Positions 31,251 to 41,569 of a DNA stretch of 64,000 nt are shown piece after piece. The notes beneath the pieces were generated by a model that saw nothing but the letters and a program-made list of their open reading frames with translations, was not told where the DNA came from and did no database searches. This DNA is from Ryuthela nishihirai. Its lineage: Eukaryota > Arthropoda > Arachnida > Araneae > Heptathelidae. Where the stretch lies: assembly GCA_038380435.1 (NCBI GenBank), contig JAWZYU010000011.1, positions 74,521,501-74,585,500 on the forward strand, written 5' to 3'. The number at the start of each line of letters is the position of its first letter. Within the stretch, counting starts at the first letter, position 1. The position numbers and the translations under genes were made by a program.

Positions 31251-33603
31251 CAAACACCGCGACATACATAAGTACACATGGGTTTCACCTGATGGGCTGC
31301 ATAAGAATATGATTGATTACATATTAATTAACAGCAAATGGGCTAGATCTGTTAGGAATACAAGGGCATATAGGGGAGCTGAAATTGGATCTGACCATTA
31401 CCTTGTTAAAAGTGTGTTGCAACTTAAACTTAAAAAGTGTTGTGCTAGGGTTAAAAAATTTACTTTTAATACTGAAACTCTGAAAGATCCAGTTATAGCC
31501 AAAGCTTACCATGATAGGTTACTTAGTCATTATGACAGTCATGGTTTGCTTACTACTGAAGTTGAGGAAGAATGGGATCATTTTAAACAGGCTTTTTTGG
31601 ACACTAACAGTACTCTTTTAGGAAAAAAGGAGCAGAAGAGGCAAAATTATCTGAGTGATAAGGCACTTGAGCTTATTTCGGAAAGAAAGAACTGCAGGAA
31701 TGCCCTTAATCAATACCCTACTAGTCCTAATAGAAAGCATTACAGAGACCTTAATAAACTTGTAAAGGATCAGTTAGCTGCTGATAAGAATCTTTGGCTT
31801 GATGGTTTGGCTGACAAAGCCGAGGAAGCAGTTAGACAGCACAACAGCAGAGAGCTGTACCAGATAGTTAATGTTTTGTGTGGTAGAAAACGGACAGGCA
31901 TACAAGGATTGAAGGATAAACAAGGTAAGGTTATAGAAGGTGAGGATTCTGTCATGGCTAGGTGGGCTGAGCATTTCAGTGATATTCTAAACAATGTAGT
32001 TAGTTCTACTCCCATTGTTTGCAATGATGATAGATGCATTGGTGGCTTTAATGTTGGCCCTATAACACAATCTGAAGTTATTTTGGCTGTTTCTAAACTT
32101 AAACTTCATAAATCCCCAGGGGTAGATGAAATTACTACGGAAATGCTTAGAGCTGGAAATGTTTCGGTTACCACTTGGACGACTGAAATTCTGAATATCT
32201 TTTATGATAAAGGCATGGTTCCTACGGATTTTACCAGAGCTATTTTTATACCTATTTTCACAAAGGTGATCGCAGTTCTTGTGATAACGTTAGGGGTATC
32301 AGCGTACTCTCTGTTCCAGATAAAGTTCTTTCCATAATTGTGCTTAATAGAATTAAGAATCTGGTTGACAGTCAATTGCGTGATGAGCAATGTGGATTCA
32401 GAAGTGGTAGGGGATGTGTGGATCAGATATTTTCACTTAGGCAGATTCTTGAGAAATGTTTAGAGTTTCAGAAACCTTTGGTTGCTAGCTTTGTTGATTT
32501 CAAAAAGGCTTTCAACTCTGTTGATCGTCATAATTTATGGTTGATTGTGAAATCATATGGTATACCAGACAAGTTAGTTAACATTTTGAAAGCTCTCTAT
32601 AATAACACTGAGTCGTGTGTGAGAGTTGGTAAGGCTTGTAGCAATTGGTTTAGCATTACTTCTGGTGTTCGACAAGGGTGCATTTTGTCTCCTTTTCTCT
32701 TTAGCTTGGTTATTGATTATATTATGCGAAATTCACTTCAAGGGAAAGATTTTGGCCTTAAATGGAATGGAGATACGAAAATTTCTGATTTAGATTATGC
32801 TGATGATTTAGCCCTTTTGGCAAATGATATTGATGAGATGAACTCTTTCATTCGAGCTGTTGATGAGACTGGTAGTAGAGTAGGTTTGGTTATAAACAGA
32901 GAGAAAACTAAAGTGATGAAAATTGGTCAGGCAGGCTGTGATTCAGTTAATCTGAATGGTTGCGGTCTTGAGCAGGTGTCACAGTTTAATTATCTTGGGA
33001 GCTATGTAACAGATAATGGTGATGTGCGGCATGAGATTAACAGACGAATAGGGATTGCTGCTGGGACTTTTAAGAACCTATGGAGAGTGTGGAGAAATAG
33101 GCATATACACCTAAAGACTAAAATCAGACTGTATAATAGTTTGGTTCTTTCTAGGGTTAGTTATGGTAGTGAAACTTGGACACTTTGTAAACAAGATTAC
33201 AAGAAACTAGATGCTTTCGATTCCAGATGCTTACGCAGTATCTTGAGCATTAGGTGGTTCAACTTTGTAACTAATGATGAGATTAGGCAAAGGAGTTTGC
33301 AACCTCCTTTAAGCAGCATATTGTGCAGAGAGAGACTCCGTTGGTTTGGCCATATGTTGCCCGTATGAATAATTATAGATTGGCGAATAGGGTTATGAAC
33401 AGTGTGCCTAAAGGCCTGAGAAAGAAGGGGAGACCTAGGATGCGGTGGGCAAATGTCAAACAGGACCTTGTTAGAATTGGTGTGCAGTGGCCAGATGCAG
33501 TAGATGTAGCTCAGAATAGACTTGCTTGGAGAACTAAATTGCACGGTCTCGTTGGACCTCCGTAGCCCATGGCTGCTTGAGGATGATGATGATGATGATG
33601 TAG
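31251..33603 (+). mobile_element. RTE-clade LINE copy L2, 3' part
   Basis: This resumes the LINE exactly where the gypsy element cut it (acaccgcgacatacataag) and runs to the 3' tail gaggatgatgatgatgatga. After it, the flanking repeat R resumes with gaagtggtaaaagttaat. A short GAT-type tandem tail is typical of RTE/BovB elements. Confidence 0.93.
31309..33565 (+). pseudogene. LINE L2 endonuclease end, reverse transcriptase and C-terminal domain
   Basis: Three successive frames carry one protein. 31,309-32,337 has the endonuclease end (EIGSDHYLVK, catalytic SDH) and the RT start (KSPGVDEITTEML). 32,340-33,368 has FVDFKKAFNSVDR (motif A), SGVRQGCILSPFLFSLV, LDYADDLALLA (YADD) and YGSETWTLC. 33,323-33,565 has the C-terminal domain (KKGRPRMRW … WRTKLHGLVGPP). 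The breaks are a base loss near 32,262 and an extra 'at' near 33,353. Comparison with L3 shows both. The coding content is otherwise well preserved, so the copy is fairly young. Confidence 0.9.
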
Positions 33604-33739
33604 AAGTGGTAAAAGTTAATCGGTTCAATAATTCATGTCATTTGTATTTTCCTATCATTATGTCATTTGTTAAGGAAAAACATTTCTTAAATTCATCTTT
33701 TATTACAGTTATTGCTGACATTGTTACATTAACACACTA

Positions 33740-33820
33740 ATAGTGATAAAGATAAGATGATGTTACGATAGGTGCTAAATGGTTAGCTGACTATTTAATA
33801 CCCATCGTAACACCGTCTTA
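33740..33820. repeat. Imperfect hairpin conserved in both R copies
   Basis: The arm gataagatgatgttacgata pairs with the reverse complement of atcgtaacaccgtcttatc around a loop of about 25 bases. The same structure is at about 35,717-35,800 in copy B with different substitutions (gataagaaaatattacgatc). It could be a small foldback element or just a conserved palindrome. Confidence 0.55.
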
Positions 33821-33904
33821 TCTTCATAATGCATATCTCCATTCAAGTACAGGATCCGAGATTTAAAAAAAAGTGCGGTAGTTGAAGGCAGAAAGTTTTT
33901 CAAA

Positions 33905-34475
33905 CGCTCTGGTATCTTCGATTACGAATTTCTGACCACCATAAAGAACCTATTAACTACTTTTGAACAGTTCCCATTTGGATAAAATTGACAAAATCTT
34001 GCGACTAATATTACACAGGAAAAGCTCCTTTGCCTCCAAGTATATTGTAATACACACCACGCATTTTAGCCCACAGTTTAATACACTTCATGGATAATTT
34101 AAAACCTTTGTTGTTCAAAAAGAGAAATAGCCCTTCTGTAATCCGAGAACAGTTTAAGTTGCGGATACACTTGATATGCAGGTTTCTGAGTAGATTGTGA
34201 TTTCTGAGATCTCGAAGTTTGTTAACGCTATGAAGAGCAAAACGAGCGTAGACCATATCTTTCTCGACACCAGAAAATACAATAATCACAACTGGAACTT
34301 ATGCATATCTGATGGTATGTAGACTTTAGATTTCAGGACAAACTGAACAAATGCTGTGAAAAGTCCTTTCTCAACACATTTCGAGATGTAATACACAGAA
34401 AGACAATGTCAGCTGTTCTAGAGATTACGTGTATTTCGTGAGAACAAACTTAAACATTTTCGCATGTTCTTTTTC
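33905..34475 (-). pseudogene. Poly(A) polymerase-like pseudogene, copy A
   Basis: On the minus strand the order of blocks follows canonical poly(A) polymerase without introns. These are SADI-V at the GADID site (second Asp changed to Val), TSRNVLRKDF (compare APRHVxRxDFF), VPVVIIVFSGVEKDMVYARFAL (given here in part: GVEKDMVYARFAL), DLRNHNLLRNLHIKCIRNLN, SRITEGLF, FKLSMKCIKLWAKMRGVY, YNILGG, and in another frame LVARFCQFYPNG then VNRFFMVV. At least one in-frame stop precedes VPV, and a frameshift lies near 34,020. Canonical enzymes add poly(A) tails to pre-mRNA in the nucleus. This copy is dead and stops before the RNA-binding domain. Confidence 0.8.
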
Positions 34476-34519
34476 CTATAAATGTTGGGGAAGGGTTGTT
34501 TTCTTATTTCTGTTATCTG

Positions 34520-34719
34520 TAATAATAATAAATACACCCTAAAGCAGCTGCTTGCCTTAGAGGTCTGACAGGAGCCTGTCAATTTATATTCCAGAGTAAA
34601 AGGTCAGAGGATGGCAGAAACTCAGCAGAAAAACGACACATCCGTCCATGCCTTTCCCAGTCATCGAACCCATTTCTAAGATCAGTAGCCAAGCGCGCTA
34701 ACCAATCGGCCGTGAGACA
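34520..34719 (-). mobile_element. SINE family A, tRNA-like head (copy A2)
   Basis: Read on the minus strand: head ggccgattggttagcgcgct, then cttggctactgatcttag and the B-box region gggttcgatga; body ttttctgctgag, gccatcctctgacc, gacaggctcctgtcagacct, gcaagcagctgcttt; tail tttattattatt. It is the most complete tRNA-headed copy of family A in the window and lies between R copies A and B. Confidence 0.85.
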
Positions 34720-34859
34720 CACTCTACAGTTTGTGAATTTTTCACAGGACTTTCATTCGATGCACACCGATGCACACGATGCGATTCATTCGATGCAGGA
34801 GGGATACAACACCGTTCGTCAATTTTCCTTTCTGAGAAAATATTTTTTTCATTTCGAAA

Positions 34860-36520
34860 TGTTTCAAGTATATGATATTCTTCAAGAACTCTTAATCACT
34901 ATTCTGCAAAATCTACTAAACTCTACAAAAACAAAGTAGAAAAAAACTTTTTTTCCAACATTTGAAATAAATTCCTAGTACAATAACTCAAAATTGATAT
35001 CAACGAAAATAAGAAAGCTAAAATGTTGTTGTTTTCCCTTTTAAATTGAAAATCATTGACAATATACCACAACAGTGAACATTGTATTAAAACGTGTTTC
35101 CAGTTTCTCAAAATGAATGAAATTAAACGAAAATATATATCCTTCGAAGGAAAATATTTTGCCGGACGCAATACGCATCAGAAACGTCTAATTCCTGAAA
35201 GATTTTCTTGGAAACGGGTATATTTACTGATCATTGTTTCTTCTTGCATGCAGAATACTTCCAAATAAATAGTTCCTAGTTGGTTTCTTCTTAGATAGTT
35301 CACTTCCTCTTATATGCAACTGCTTGGTAATAATGTGGACAAAGTTATTAATATCTAAGATTAGATTAACATTCTTCACTTTAAAACCAAATCTAAGTAA
35401 TCAGAACGATTGGCTAGTACACTCAAGTTTTCCTTTTTGACAGAGAAAATTAGTATTTCATTCATAAATATTTCCAATGAGATTCTAAGCTTAAGAAAAT
35501 AAAACCAATCCCTCATTCAACCAAACCGCACAATTCCAAATATGTCTCTTCCGAATAGGAGGTTGCAATCAAAACAAGAGAATGCTTCCATAAGTGGTAA
35601 AAGTTAATTGGTTCAAATAATTCATTCCATTTGAATATTCGTCACATTATATCATTTGTTAAGGAAAAACCTGTCACAAATTAATCTTTTATTACTCACT
35701 TGTTTCATTAACAAAAGAATACTGATAAAGATAAGAAAATATTACGATCGTTACTAAATGGTTAGCTAACCATTAAGTACCCATCGTAACACCGTCTTAT
35801 CTTCATAACGCATATCTCCATTCAAGTACAAGATACGAGATTTAAAAAAAAAACTGTTGTGGAATGACCCAACATGTTTCCTCGAACGCATGGAACTTCA
35901 TGTCCATCATAAAGAACCTATTAACTAATTTTGAACAGCTCGCATTTGGATAAAATTGGCATTTTCTTGCGACTAATATTCCCCATGAGAGGCCATTTTT
36001 GTATCCAAGTATATTGGAATACACACCACGCCTTTTAGCCCACAGTTTAATACACCTCACGGACAATTTAAAGTCTTCTTTGTTGGGTAAAAATTGAAAC
36101 AGCTCTTTCATAATGTCAGAACGTTTTACCTGCTGATACATTTGATAACCAGGATTCTGACTAAATTATACACTCTAAACTCTAGCGTCACGAACTTTGT
36201 TAAAGTTTTGAACACCTAAACTGACGTAGACCATATCTACCTCGACACCAGAAAATATATTTTTTCACAACTTTAGCTTATGCATGTTCGATGATACGTA
36301 GGATTTGCACTTCAGGCTATTTCTTTCAGAAGCTGAACAAATGTTATAAAAAGTTCTTTCTCATTTCGAGATTATAATACACTGAAAGTCAATGTCAGCT
36401 GATCTAGAATTTACGAACAATTGGTGAGACCCAATATAAACATTTTCTCATGTACTTTTTCCGCTAAATGTTGAGGAAGTGCTGTCTGCTTATTTATCTC
36501 TTTTGTCCATGTGTTTAGTG
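34860..36520 (-). repeat. Repeat R, copy B (uninterrupted)
   Basis: This ~1.65-kb unit is homologous to 15,300-16,320 plus 33,604-34,500. By eye the two copies are roughly three-quarters identical. It lacks the SINE B, LINE L2 and gypsy insertions and so acts as the empty site. Its right half contains the poly(A)-polymerase-like pseudogene. The left half has no motif I can assign. Confidence 0.8.
35842..36470 (-). pseudogene. Poly(A) polymerase-like pseudogene, copy B
   Basis: Blocks in order on the minus strand: ENVYIGSHQLF (at the GSYRLG site), SADIDFQC (at GADID, both Asp kept), GVEVDMVY (third Asp kept), a degraded stretch with stops near 36,170-36,190, then DIMKELFQFLPNKEDFKL, SVRCIKLWAKRRGVYSNILG, GLSWGILVARKCQFYPN and SKLVNRFF. 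The block from residue ~10 to ~80 of the last open piece (36,141-35,842) is continuous where animal genes usually have introns, so a retrocopy is likely. The RNA-binding C-terminal domain is not seen. Confidence 0.82.
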
Positions 36521-36584
36521 GATTCGTAAAAAGAGGAATTCTTTCAAGGCATCATGTAACGGTTCAGTCAATAGGAGGTCTCTG

Positions 36585-36966
36585 TAGGGACAGGGTGTCT
36601 CAGTCGGTCGCGCACTACGCTCGTAATCTGCAGTTCTCTGGTTGGAGTCCCAGCTGGGCCAACATTAAGAGTTATGTACGCAAATCTCCTTGCCTCAGTT
36701 ATTACATGGCACAGATGAACTTGGAAAGGCCGCCGTCCATCGGATGGGTCGTTAAGCCATAGTCCGCATGTGTGGGAGAGCCATACCCTGTACACGTTAA
36801 CGAAAATGCTGGATGGCATTGACGGGAAGCTACCATCTGTCTCCCAACAGCTGTTCCAGTGGGTCCCCTTCCCCCACCTTCTCTGAGACTTTGAGATCCT
36901 TATGGCCTGGCCATTTTCCCTATTGTGTGCAAAAGAAGTGCCGCTCAGAGGTAAAGCGACCCAACT
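36585..36966 (+). mobile_element. SINE family B, full-length, diverged
   Basis: Head ggtgtctcagtcggtcgcgc, aatctgcagttctctgg and gtcccagctgggcc; core cttggaaaggccgccgtcc and ggatggcattgacgggaagc; C-rich block; 3' end aaaagaagtgccgctcagag and gtaaagcgaccca. Its B box is mutated (ggttggagtcc for ggttcgagtcc). Confidence 0.88.
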
Positions 36967-37019
36967 ACTACAACAACGTAATAATAATAACTACAACAAA
37001 ATGGTAGTAATAATAGTAA

Positions 37020-37298
37020 CAGCACTATCAGATGTTTTTCGATATTTTTTAGATTATTAACATCTACAGGTAATGGGGGAAAAAACGAAAGGGCAAAGTA
37101 AAATCATTAACATCGTGTTGGACTAAAACTTGTTTCCAGTACAGCCTGTATTCGTAGCTCCATAGAGGCTACGAGTGTCTGAAAATCAGCAGGAAGGATA
37201 CAACACCAAAAAAGAAACATGATGAAATCCCGCTTGTTCAGTGGAGCTGGAAAACTGTCTGAGATGACGTTAAAGTAGTTCTCATTGATTTTCTAGAT
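37020..37298. repeat. Left part of an unidentified interspersed repeat cut by hAT
   Basis: The sequence up to the hAT insertion reads like a moderately conserved repeat (gtacagcctgtattcgtagc, ccatagaggctacgagtgtc) and appears to resume after the hAT at 39,577 (gtatgaccccgcttactgc). I cannot assign the family. I have no second copy in the window. Confidence 0.4.
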
Positions 37299-39576
37299 CA
37301 GGGGTGGGCAAATAGCGGCCCGCTAAGAGTTTTTTGTGGCCCGCCAAGACAGTCAGAAAAATCCGCCTTGAACCGAGATTTCCTCCCCGTGCGCGACCGA
37401 AGTTTCGTCTCGTATTTTCCACTAGGACTGCCACATCAATACGCATGCGCAGTATAGATACGATACGCAGTGCTTTTCCGGTTGATCTTGGCAACAGTAA
37501 ATATATAAATTTCCAACTTTAGTGAAACCATGAACCCTCCGAATAAACGTAAAATCGGTGATGAATGTCGTGTGTTTAATGAAGAATGGACAAACAAATA
37601 TTTCTTTGGTAATACAGGGAATAAAGCAGTGTGTTTATTGTGTCATGAAACGATAACCGTATTTAAGGAGTACAATCTGAAACGACATTACGAAACAAAA
37701 CATAGCGAATTTGGCTGCAAACGTTCCAAGGAAGAACGCAAAATAAAAGCTGCGGAGTGTGTGAAAAGGCTGAAGAAGCAACAAACATTATTTACAAAGC
37801 AATCAACACTTCAAAATAGCGCTACAGAAGCAAGTTTCATGGTAGCCTACAACCTTGCTAAACACAACAAGCCTTTTTCGGATGGCGAGTTTATTATGGT
37901 AGTAGTGTGCAAGCGTATTGTGTCCTGATGTTAGAAGCAAATTTGAAAGCATTTCATTGTCAAGAAGGACTATACTGTAGTGCGGTGCATTGACTCAATT
38001 AGTGACGAACTCACAGAACAGCTGAAGACTGCGAGCAAAGATTTTGTTTGGTTTTCTTTGGCACTGGATGAGAGCACAGATAACGAAGACACTGCACAAT
38101 TACTCATCTTTATCCGTGGAATTAATGAAAATTTCGTTATCACAGAGGAATTACTTGGCCTAGAATCAATGAAAGATAGAACCACTGGTCAGGACTTGCT
38201 TGAGTGTGCTGTGAATTGTGTGGAGAAAAGTGGCTTGTCCTGGAACAAAATGGCAAGCATTACAACAGATGGGGCCAGAGCTTTCAGTGGAAAAAATGTA
38301 GGTATGGTTAAACTTTTAAAAAACAAGTTACAAGCACAAGACACAGACAGTGATATCTTGTCTTTTCATTGCATTTTGCATCAGGAGAGCCTTTGTAAAG
38401 CTGCACTGGACTTAAAGCATGTGGTAGATCCTATTGTTAGTGTGGTGAACACAATCAGAGCAAGGGCACTCCACCATCGACAGTTCAAATCTTTTCTTGA
38501 GGATGTGGAAGCAGAGTATGAAGACGTAATTTACCACAACAGTGTGAGGTGGTTGAGCTTGGGCAAAAGGATAAAAAGAGTCTGGGCATTGCAGAATGAA
38601 ATCCTCCTATTTCTGGACACGAAGGAGATCTCATGATTTTGTTACAAAAATTGGATGTGAGGAGTGGAGATATGAGATGATGTTTGCAACTGATGTATTT
38701 GAGAAATTGAATGAACTGAATGTAACATTGCAGGGAAAGGGGTTGTTTGCTCATGAAATATGGAAGTATGTAAAATCATTCAAAGCAAAACTAGGTCTAT
38801 TTGCAAGGCAAGCAGGTGAAGGCAATTTTTGTCATTTCCCTTTATTAGGAAAACAGAAAGTGCCTGAAAGTGTTTCTACTAAGATTAGGGATCATCTGCA
38901 GAGTTTGGAGGACGAGGTCACAAGAAGATTTAAGTACTTTAAGAAAATTGAGCCTAAATTCAATTTGCTCTCTTATCCCATCACTGCTGATATTGACACA
39001 GCACCTGAGGAGCTGCAGCTTGAACTTATTGACATGCAGTCAGATCACACTGTGAAAGAAATGTTTAATGCTGTAACATTAGTTGACTTTTACAAATCTT
39101 TGTCTGCTGAAAAATTTCCATGTATGAAGAAATTTGCTGGAAAAATGTTCTCTATATTTGGGTCTACATATATTTGTGAACAAAGTTTTTCTTGCTTGTA
39201 GATCATCAAGAGTAAATATAGATGCTCTTTGACAGACATTAACTTGCAGGCTGTGATGAGAATCTCAACAAGCAATCTCACTCCTGATTTCAAAAAAAAA
39301 TGTAGAAAAGTGTGATAGGGTACATTTGTCTCATTAAACTGATTCTAAAATTAAATGTGCTTGCATCTACAGATATGAAATTAGCACAATAAATAAATTG
39401 AATAAAACTGCCACTATTTTATTTAATTTATATTTATTGATTTTTATGGTACAATTTATACCTTTTCTGAAATGCAAAGTTAACTAATGAATGCAATCAT
39501 TTTAAAAAGTGCTGCCCTCCGCTAACCTCCGCTTCCACAAAGTGGCCCCCCGAGCCAAAACAATTGCCCACCCCTG
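37299..39576 (+). mobile_element. hAT DNA transposon, 2.28 kb, perfect 13-bp ends
   Basis: The left end is CAGGGGTGGGCAA and the right end is TTGCCCACCCCTG, exact inverse complements. The flanks ttctagat and ccctagag share CTAGA, consistent with a decayed 8-bp hAT target duplication. The element encodes a BED-finger transposase on the plus strand with several frame breaks. Terminal GC-rich DNA (gcccgc repeats) lies inside both ends. Confidence 0.93.
37530..39315 (+). pseudogene. hAT transposase (BED finger, GTF2IRD2/ZBED-like), frameshifted
   Basis: It starts MNPPNKRKIGDE at 37,530. A BED zinc finger follows (AVCLLCHETI … LKRHYETKH; C2 then H…H). The catalytic RNase H-like part is in 37,980-38,636: FSLALDESTDNEDTAQL (first Asp), ASITTDGARAFSGKN (second Asp), SFHCILHQESLCKAAL and VRWLSLGKRI. 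The C-terminal piece at 38,596-39,201 ends at the hAT dimerisation block STYICEQSFSCL, then TAG, with SKYRCSLTDINLQAVMR still readable beyond it. Frame breaks lie near 37,900, 37,970 and 38,620. The nearest relatives are animal GTF2IRD2-type domesticated hAT proteins, but this copy is a TE relic. Confidence 0.9.
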
Positions 39577-39840
39577 CCCTAGAGGTATGACCCCGCTTAC
39601 TGCTGCAGTACCCTGCAGGTTAGGATGGGTTACAGAGAATGGTAATATGCATGCTGTTGACCACTGCAAAGCACAGATATTCGCTCCATGCACAGTCCAG
39701 CCAAAGTCGCACCTCCATTGTTTCCCGCAGCTGAAGGTCACATTCTCATCAACTGGTTGCGTTCTAGTGACAATCTGAAGGATAGTTTCTAGAGATAAGA
39801 TGCAGTCAGTAAAATGGCTTTTCGACTCTAAAATTTTTCA
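39577..39840. repeat. Right part of the unidentified repeat cut by hAT
   Basis: It contains gtatgaccccgcttactgct, ggttaggatgggttacagag and ctcatcaactggttgcgttc. It has no supported coding frame. It is paired with 37,020-37,298 on the basis of position only. Confidence 0.35.
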
Positions 39841-39914
39841 CTGAGAACAAATATTTGTTTCAATTCACGAAACTGAATTCGGTTTCTTAGGAAAATAATC
39901 AGTTTATGCAATAA

Positions 39915-40045
39915 AATGAAAATAAAAATAAATTATCTCTCAAACATCTCCTTCTCAGAGAAGTCTGACAGGAACCTGTCAGTATAATACGCTACAGACA
40001 AAATTTGTGAGGAAGGCGAGACCGCAGCAGAAAGACACATCTATA
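39915..40045 (-). mobile_element. SINE family A, headless fragment (copy A3)
   Basis: On the minus strand: tttctgctgcggtctcgcct, tcctcacaaat, gacaggttcctgtcagactt and an AT-rich tail. The head is missing and the cagctgcttgagg tail segment is degraded. Confidence 0.7.
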
Positions 40046-40223
40046 CATAGGGTACGACTTTTTTCAGGTTAAAAATAACTCCATTAGATGAATAATTATC
40101 GGGGAAAAAATCTTCTTTTTTTTCAATTTGTGTTGAAATAAAAATAATTGAAATATTCAGATATAAGGTAATAATTTTATTATTGACATACGATAACATA
40201 TGCATATCCATTGTTTCTTCGGC

Positions 40224-40315
40224 GAGAGGGGCGGGTATGGCCTAGTCGATAGCCCGGCAGGCTCGTAATCTGCTTCAGGGCGACTGCTTGAGGGAATATT
40301 TAATTTTTAGAAAAG
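40224..40315 (+). mobile_element. Chimeric SINE fragment: family B head joined to family A tail
   Basis: gagaggggcgggtatggcct, agtcgatagcccggcaggct and cgtaatctgc follow the family B head through the anticodon-like region. The sequence then passes within a few bases to gcgactgcttgagggaatat and a T-rich tail, the 3' end of family A. Both B box and body are missing. This is a template-switch or deletion product. Confidence 0.6.
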
Positions 40316-40815
40316 AATTCATAGCGGAATATTTACCGGAAGAATGGTTTGCAAAACTTTTAAAAATTGGTGGAACTGAAAAAATATAGATATAGATGCA
40401 TAATTTTAATTCCCATAAAACATATAATTTCACGTAATATAATAATAAGTGGTTTGAAAACAAATTAATACACAGAACACTTAACTTTTATAAGTTCAAT
40501 CTTTATCTGATATTATTACATAATCATCCTAAAATTTCGGGTGGGGGGAGAGGGGGTCTTATTTTCCTAACAGCAAATTTGGGGTTGTTAGTTCCTATAC
40601 TGCACGACTGGCATGTTTGGAGCTCTGCAATAAACAAATTATTAAATGAAAAATAATTGCTTTGTGACAAGGTAGTAAGAAACTTAACGTCTTTTATTCT
40701 AGATCAAAGGCTCTGAAGTGAGGCTACTGATAATTGAAATAACAAAAGAAATTAATGATACTTTTTATTTATGATACAAGTTCGCCATCAAAAGAACAAT
40801 TTAAAATAAGCGCAT
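40316..40815. other. AT-rich stretch without recognised feature
   Basis: A G-rich patch (gggtggggggagaggggg) lies near 40,540. No gene is seen. Confidence 0.4.
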
Positions 40816-40817
40816 TA

Positions 40818-41037
40818 ATAAATAAAATAAAAATAAATACCTCCTCAAGCAGATGCTTGCCACAGAGGTCTGACAGGAGCCTGTTAGTTAAATTCGCCAT
40901 AATAGAGGGATCTGTGAGGATGGCGGGCCCTCAGCAGATTTTTTCCCTACTGCACGCGGTGTTCACAAATGGTCACCCTCCCAGGTACCGAACGCGCCAA
41001 AAGCTGCTTAACTTCGGCGATCGGACGGTGTTTTCAG
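40818..41037 (-). mobile_element. SINE with 5S rRNA-derived head and family A body (copy A4)
   Basis: The minus strand from 41,037 to about 40,951 follows arthropod 5S rRNA: gatcgccgaagttaagcagc, ggcgcgttcggtacc, gggagggtgacc and gtgaacaccgcgtgc, in order. It lacks roughly the first 17 bases and has small deletions. It then joins the family A body (aatctgctgagggcccgcca, tcctcacagatccc, caggctcctgtcagacctct, gcaagcatctgcttgaggag) and an AT tail. It therefore has a 5S-type (type 1 Pol III) head instead of the tRNA-like head. Confidence 0.82.
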
Positions 41038-41310
41038 ATTCAAATTTATAGCATTTGTTATTTAATTATGAAAACATTTACTTCAACCAAAGCCGTATTA
41101 TTAAGTGTATTGGCCGACACAGTACGTAATTATTTGATGAGGGGATTGAATTATAGATCAGAAGAAAAAATAGAAGCTTTAGTTATCTGAATTTCTTTTT
41201 CTATTTGAGTTTACCATACAATTTTATTCGTTTTCCTCTTAATTTTGCTGCAGCTCATTTGTTGTCGCGCTGTAATGCTACAACGTGAAAATATCTCCTG
41301 TTGACTACTA

Positions 41311-41488
41311 CACCTATCCCTCAATTTACACTGAAGATAGGCTCCGCACAAAACCGTGTAAATCGAAACTGAATTATGCACATTTTAGAGTTTTTTTCGT
41401 TTTACACGGTTTTACATAGCAAAATCCAAGATTTCGATTTACACGATTTTGTGCGGAACCTATCTTCAGTGTAAATCGAGGGATGGTG
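41311..41488. mobile_element. Palindromic MITE, ~58-bp inverted ends, TA duplication
   Basis: The left arm cacctatccctcaatttaca pairs with the right arm (minus strand caccatccctcgatttacac), and pairing continues through ctgaagatagg, ccgcacaaaa and cgtgtaaatcgaaa for about 58 bases with few mismatches. TA flanks at 41,309-41,310 and 41,489-41,490. It is non-coding and Tc1/mariner-like. Confidence 0.88.
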
Positions 41489-41569
41489 TATTCCAGATGC
41501 TGAAGTGTCGGTGGTTTGACTAAGCAAATAATGATATGAGTAGTGTGGTGCCACCCACGCACTGTGCTT

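Larger units (their letters stand above)
33604..34500 (-). repeat. Right part of repeat R, copy A
   Basis: It aligns with about 35,590-36,510. Landmarks are aagtggtaaaagttaat, catttgttaaggaaaaac, the hairpin block around cccatcgtaacaccgtctta, gcatatctccattcaagtac and the poly(A)-polymerase-like pseudogene. Together with 15,300-16,320 it is one ~1.65-kb unit split by LINE L2. Confidence 0.8.

Noticed and set aside
37980..38636. Domesticated GTF2IRD2-like host gene
   Set aside because: It sits inside perfect 13-bp hAT ends with several frameshifts, so it is a transposon relic and not a host gene.
40951..41037. Functional 5S rRNA gene
   Set aside because: The 5' end is missing, there are internal deletions, and it is fused to a SINE body.
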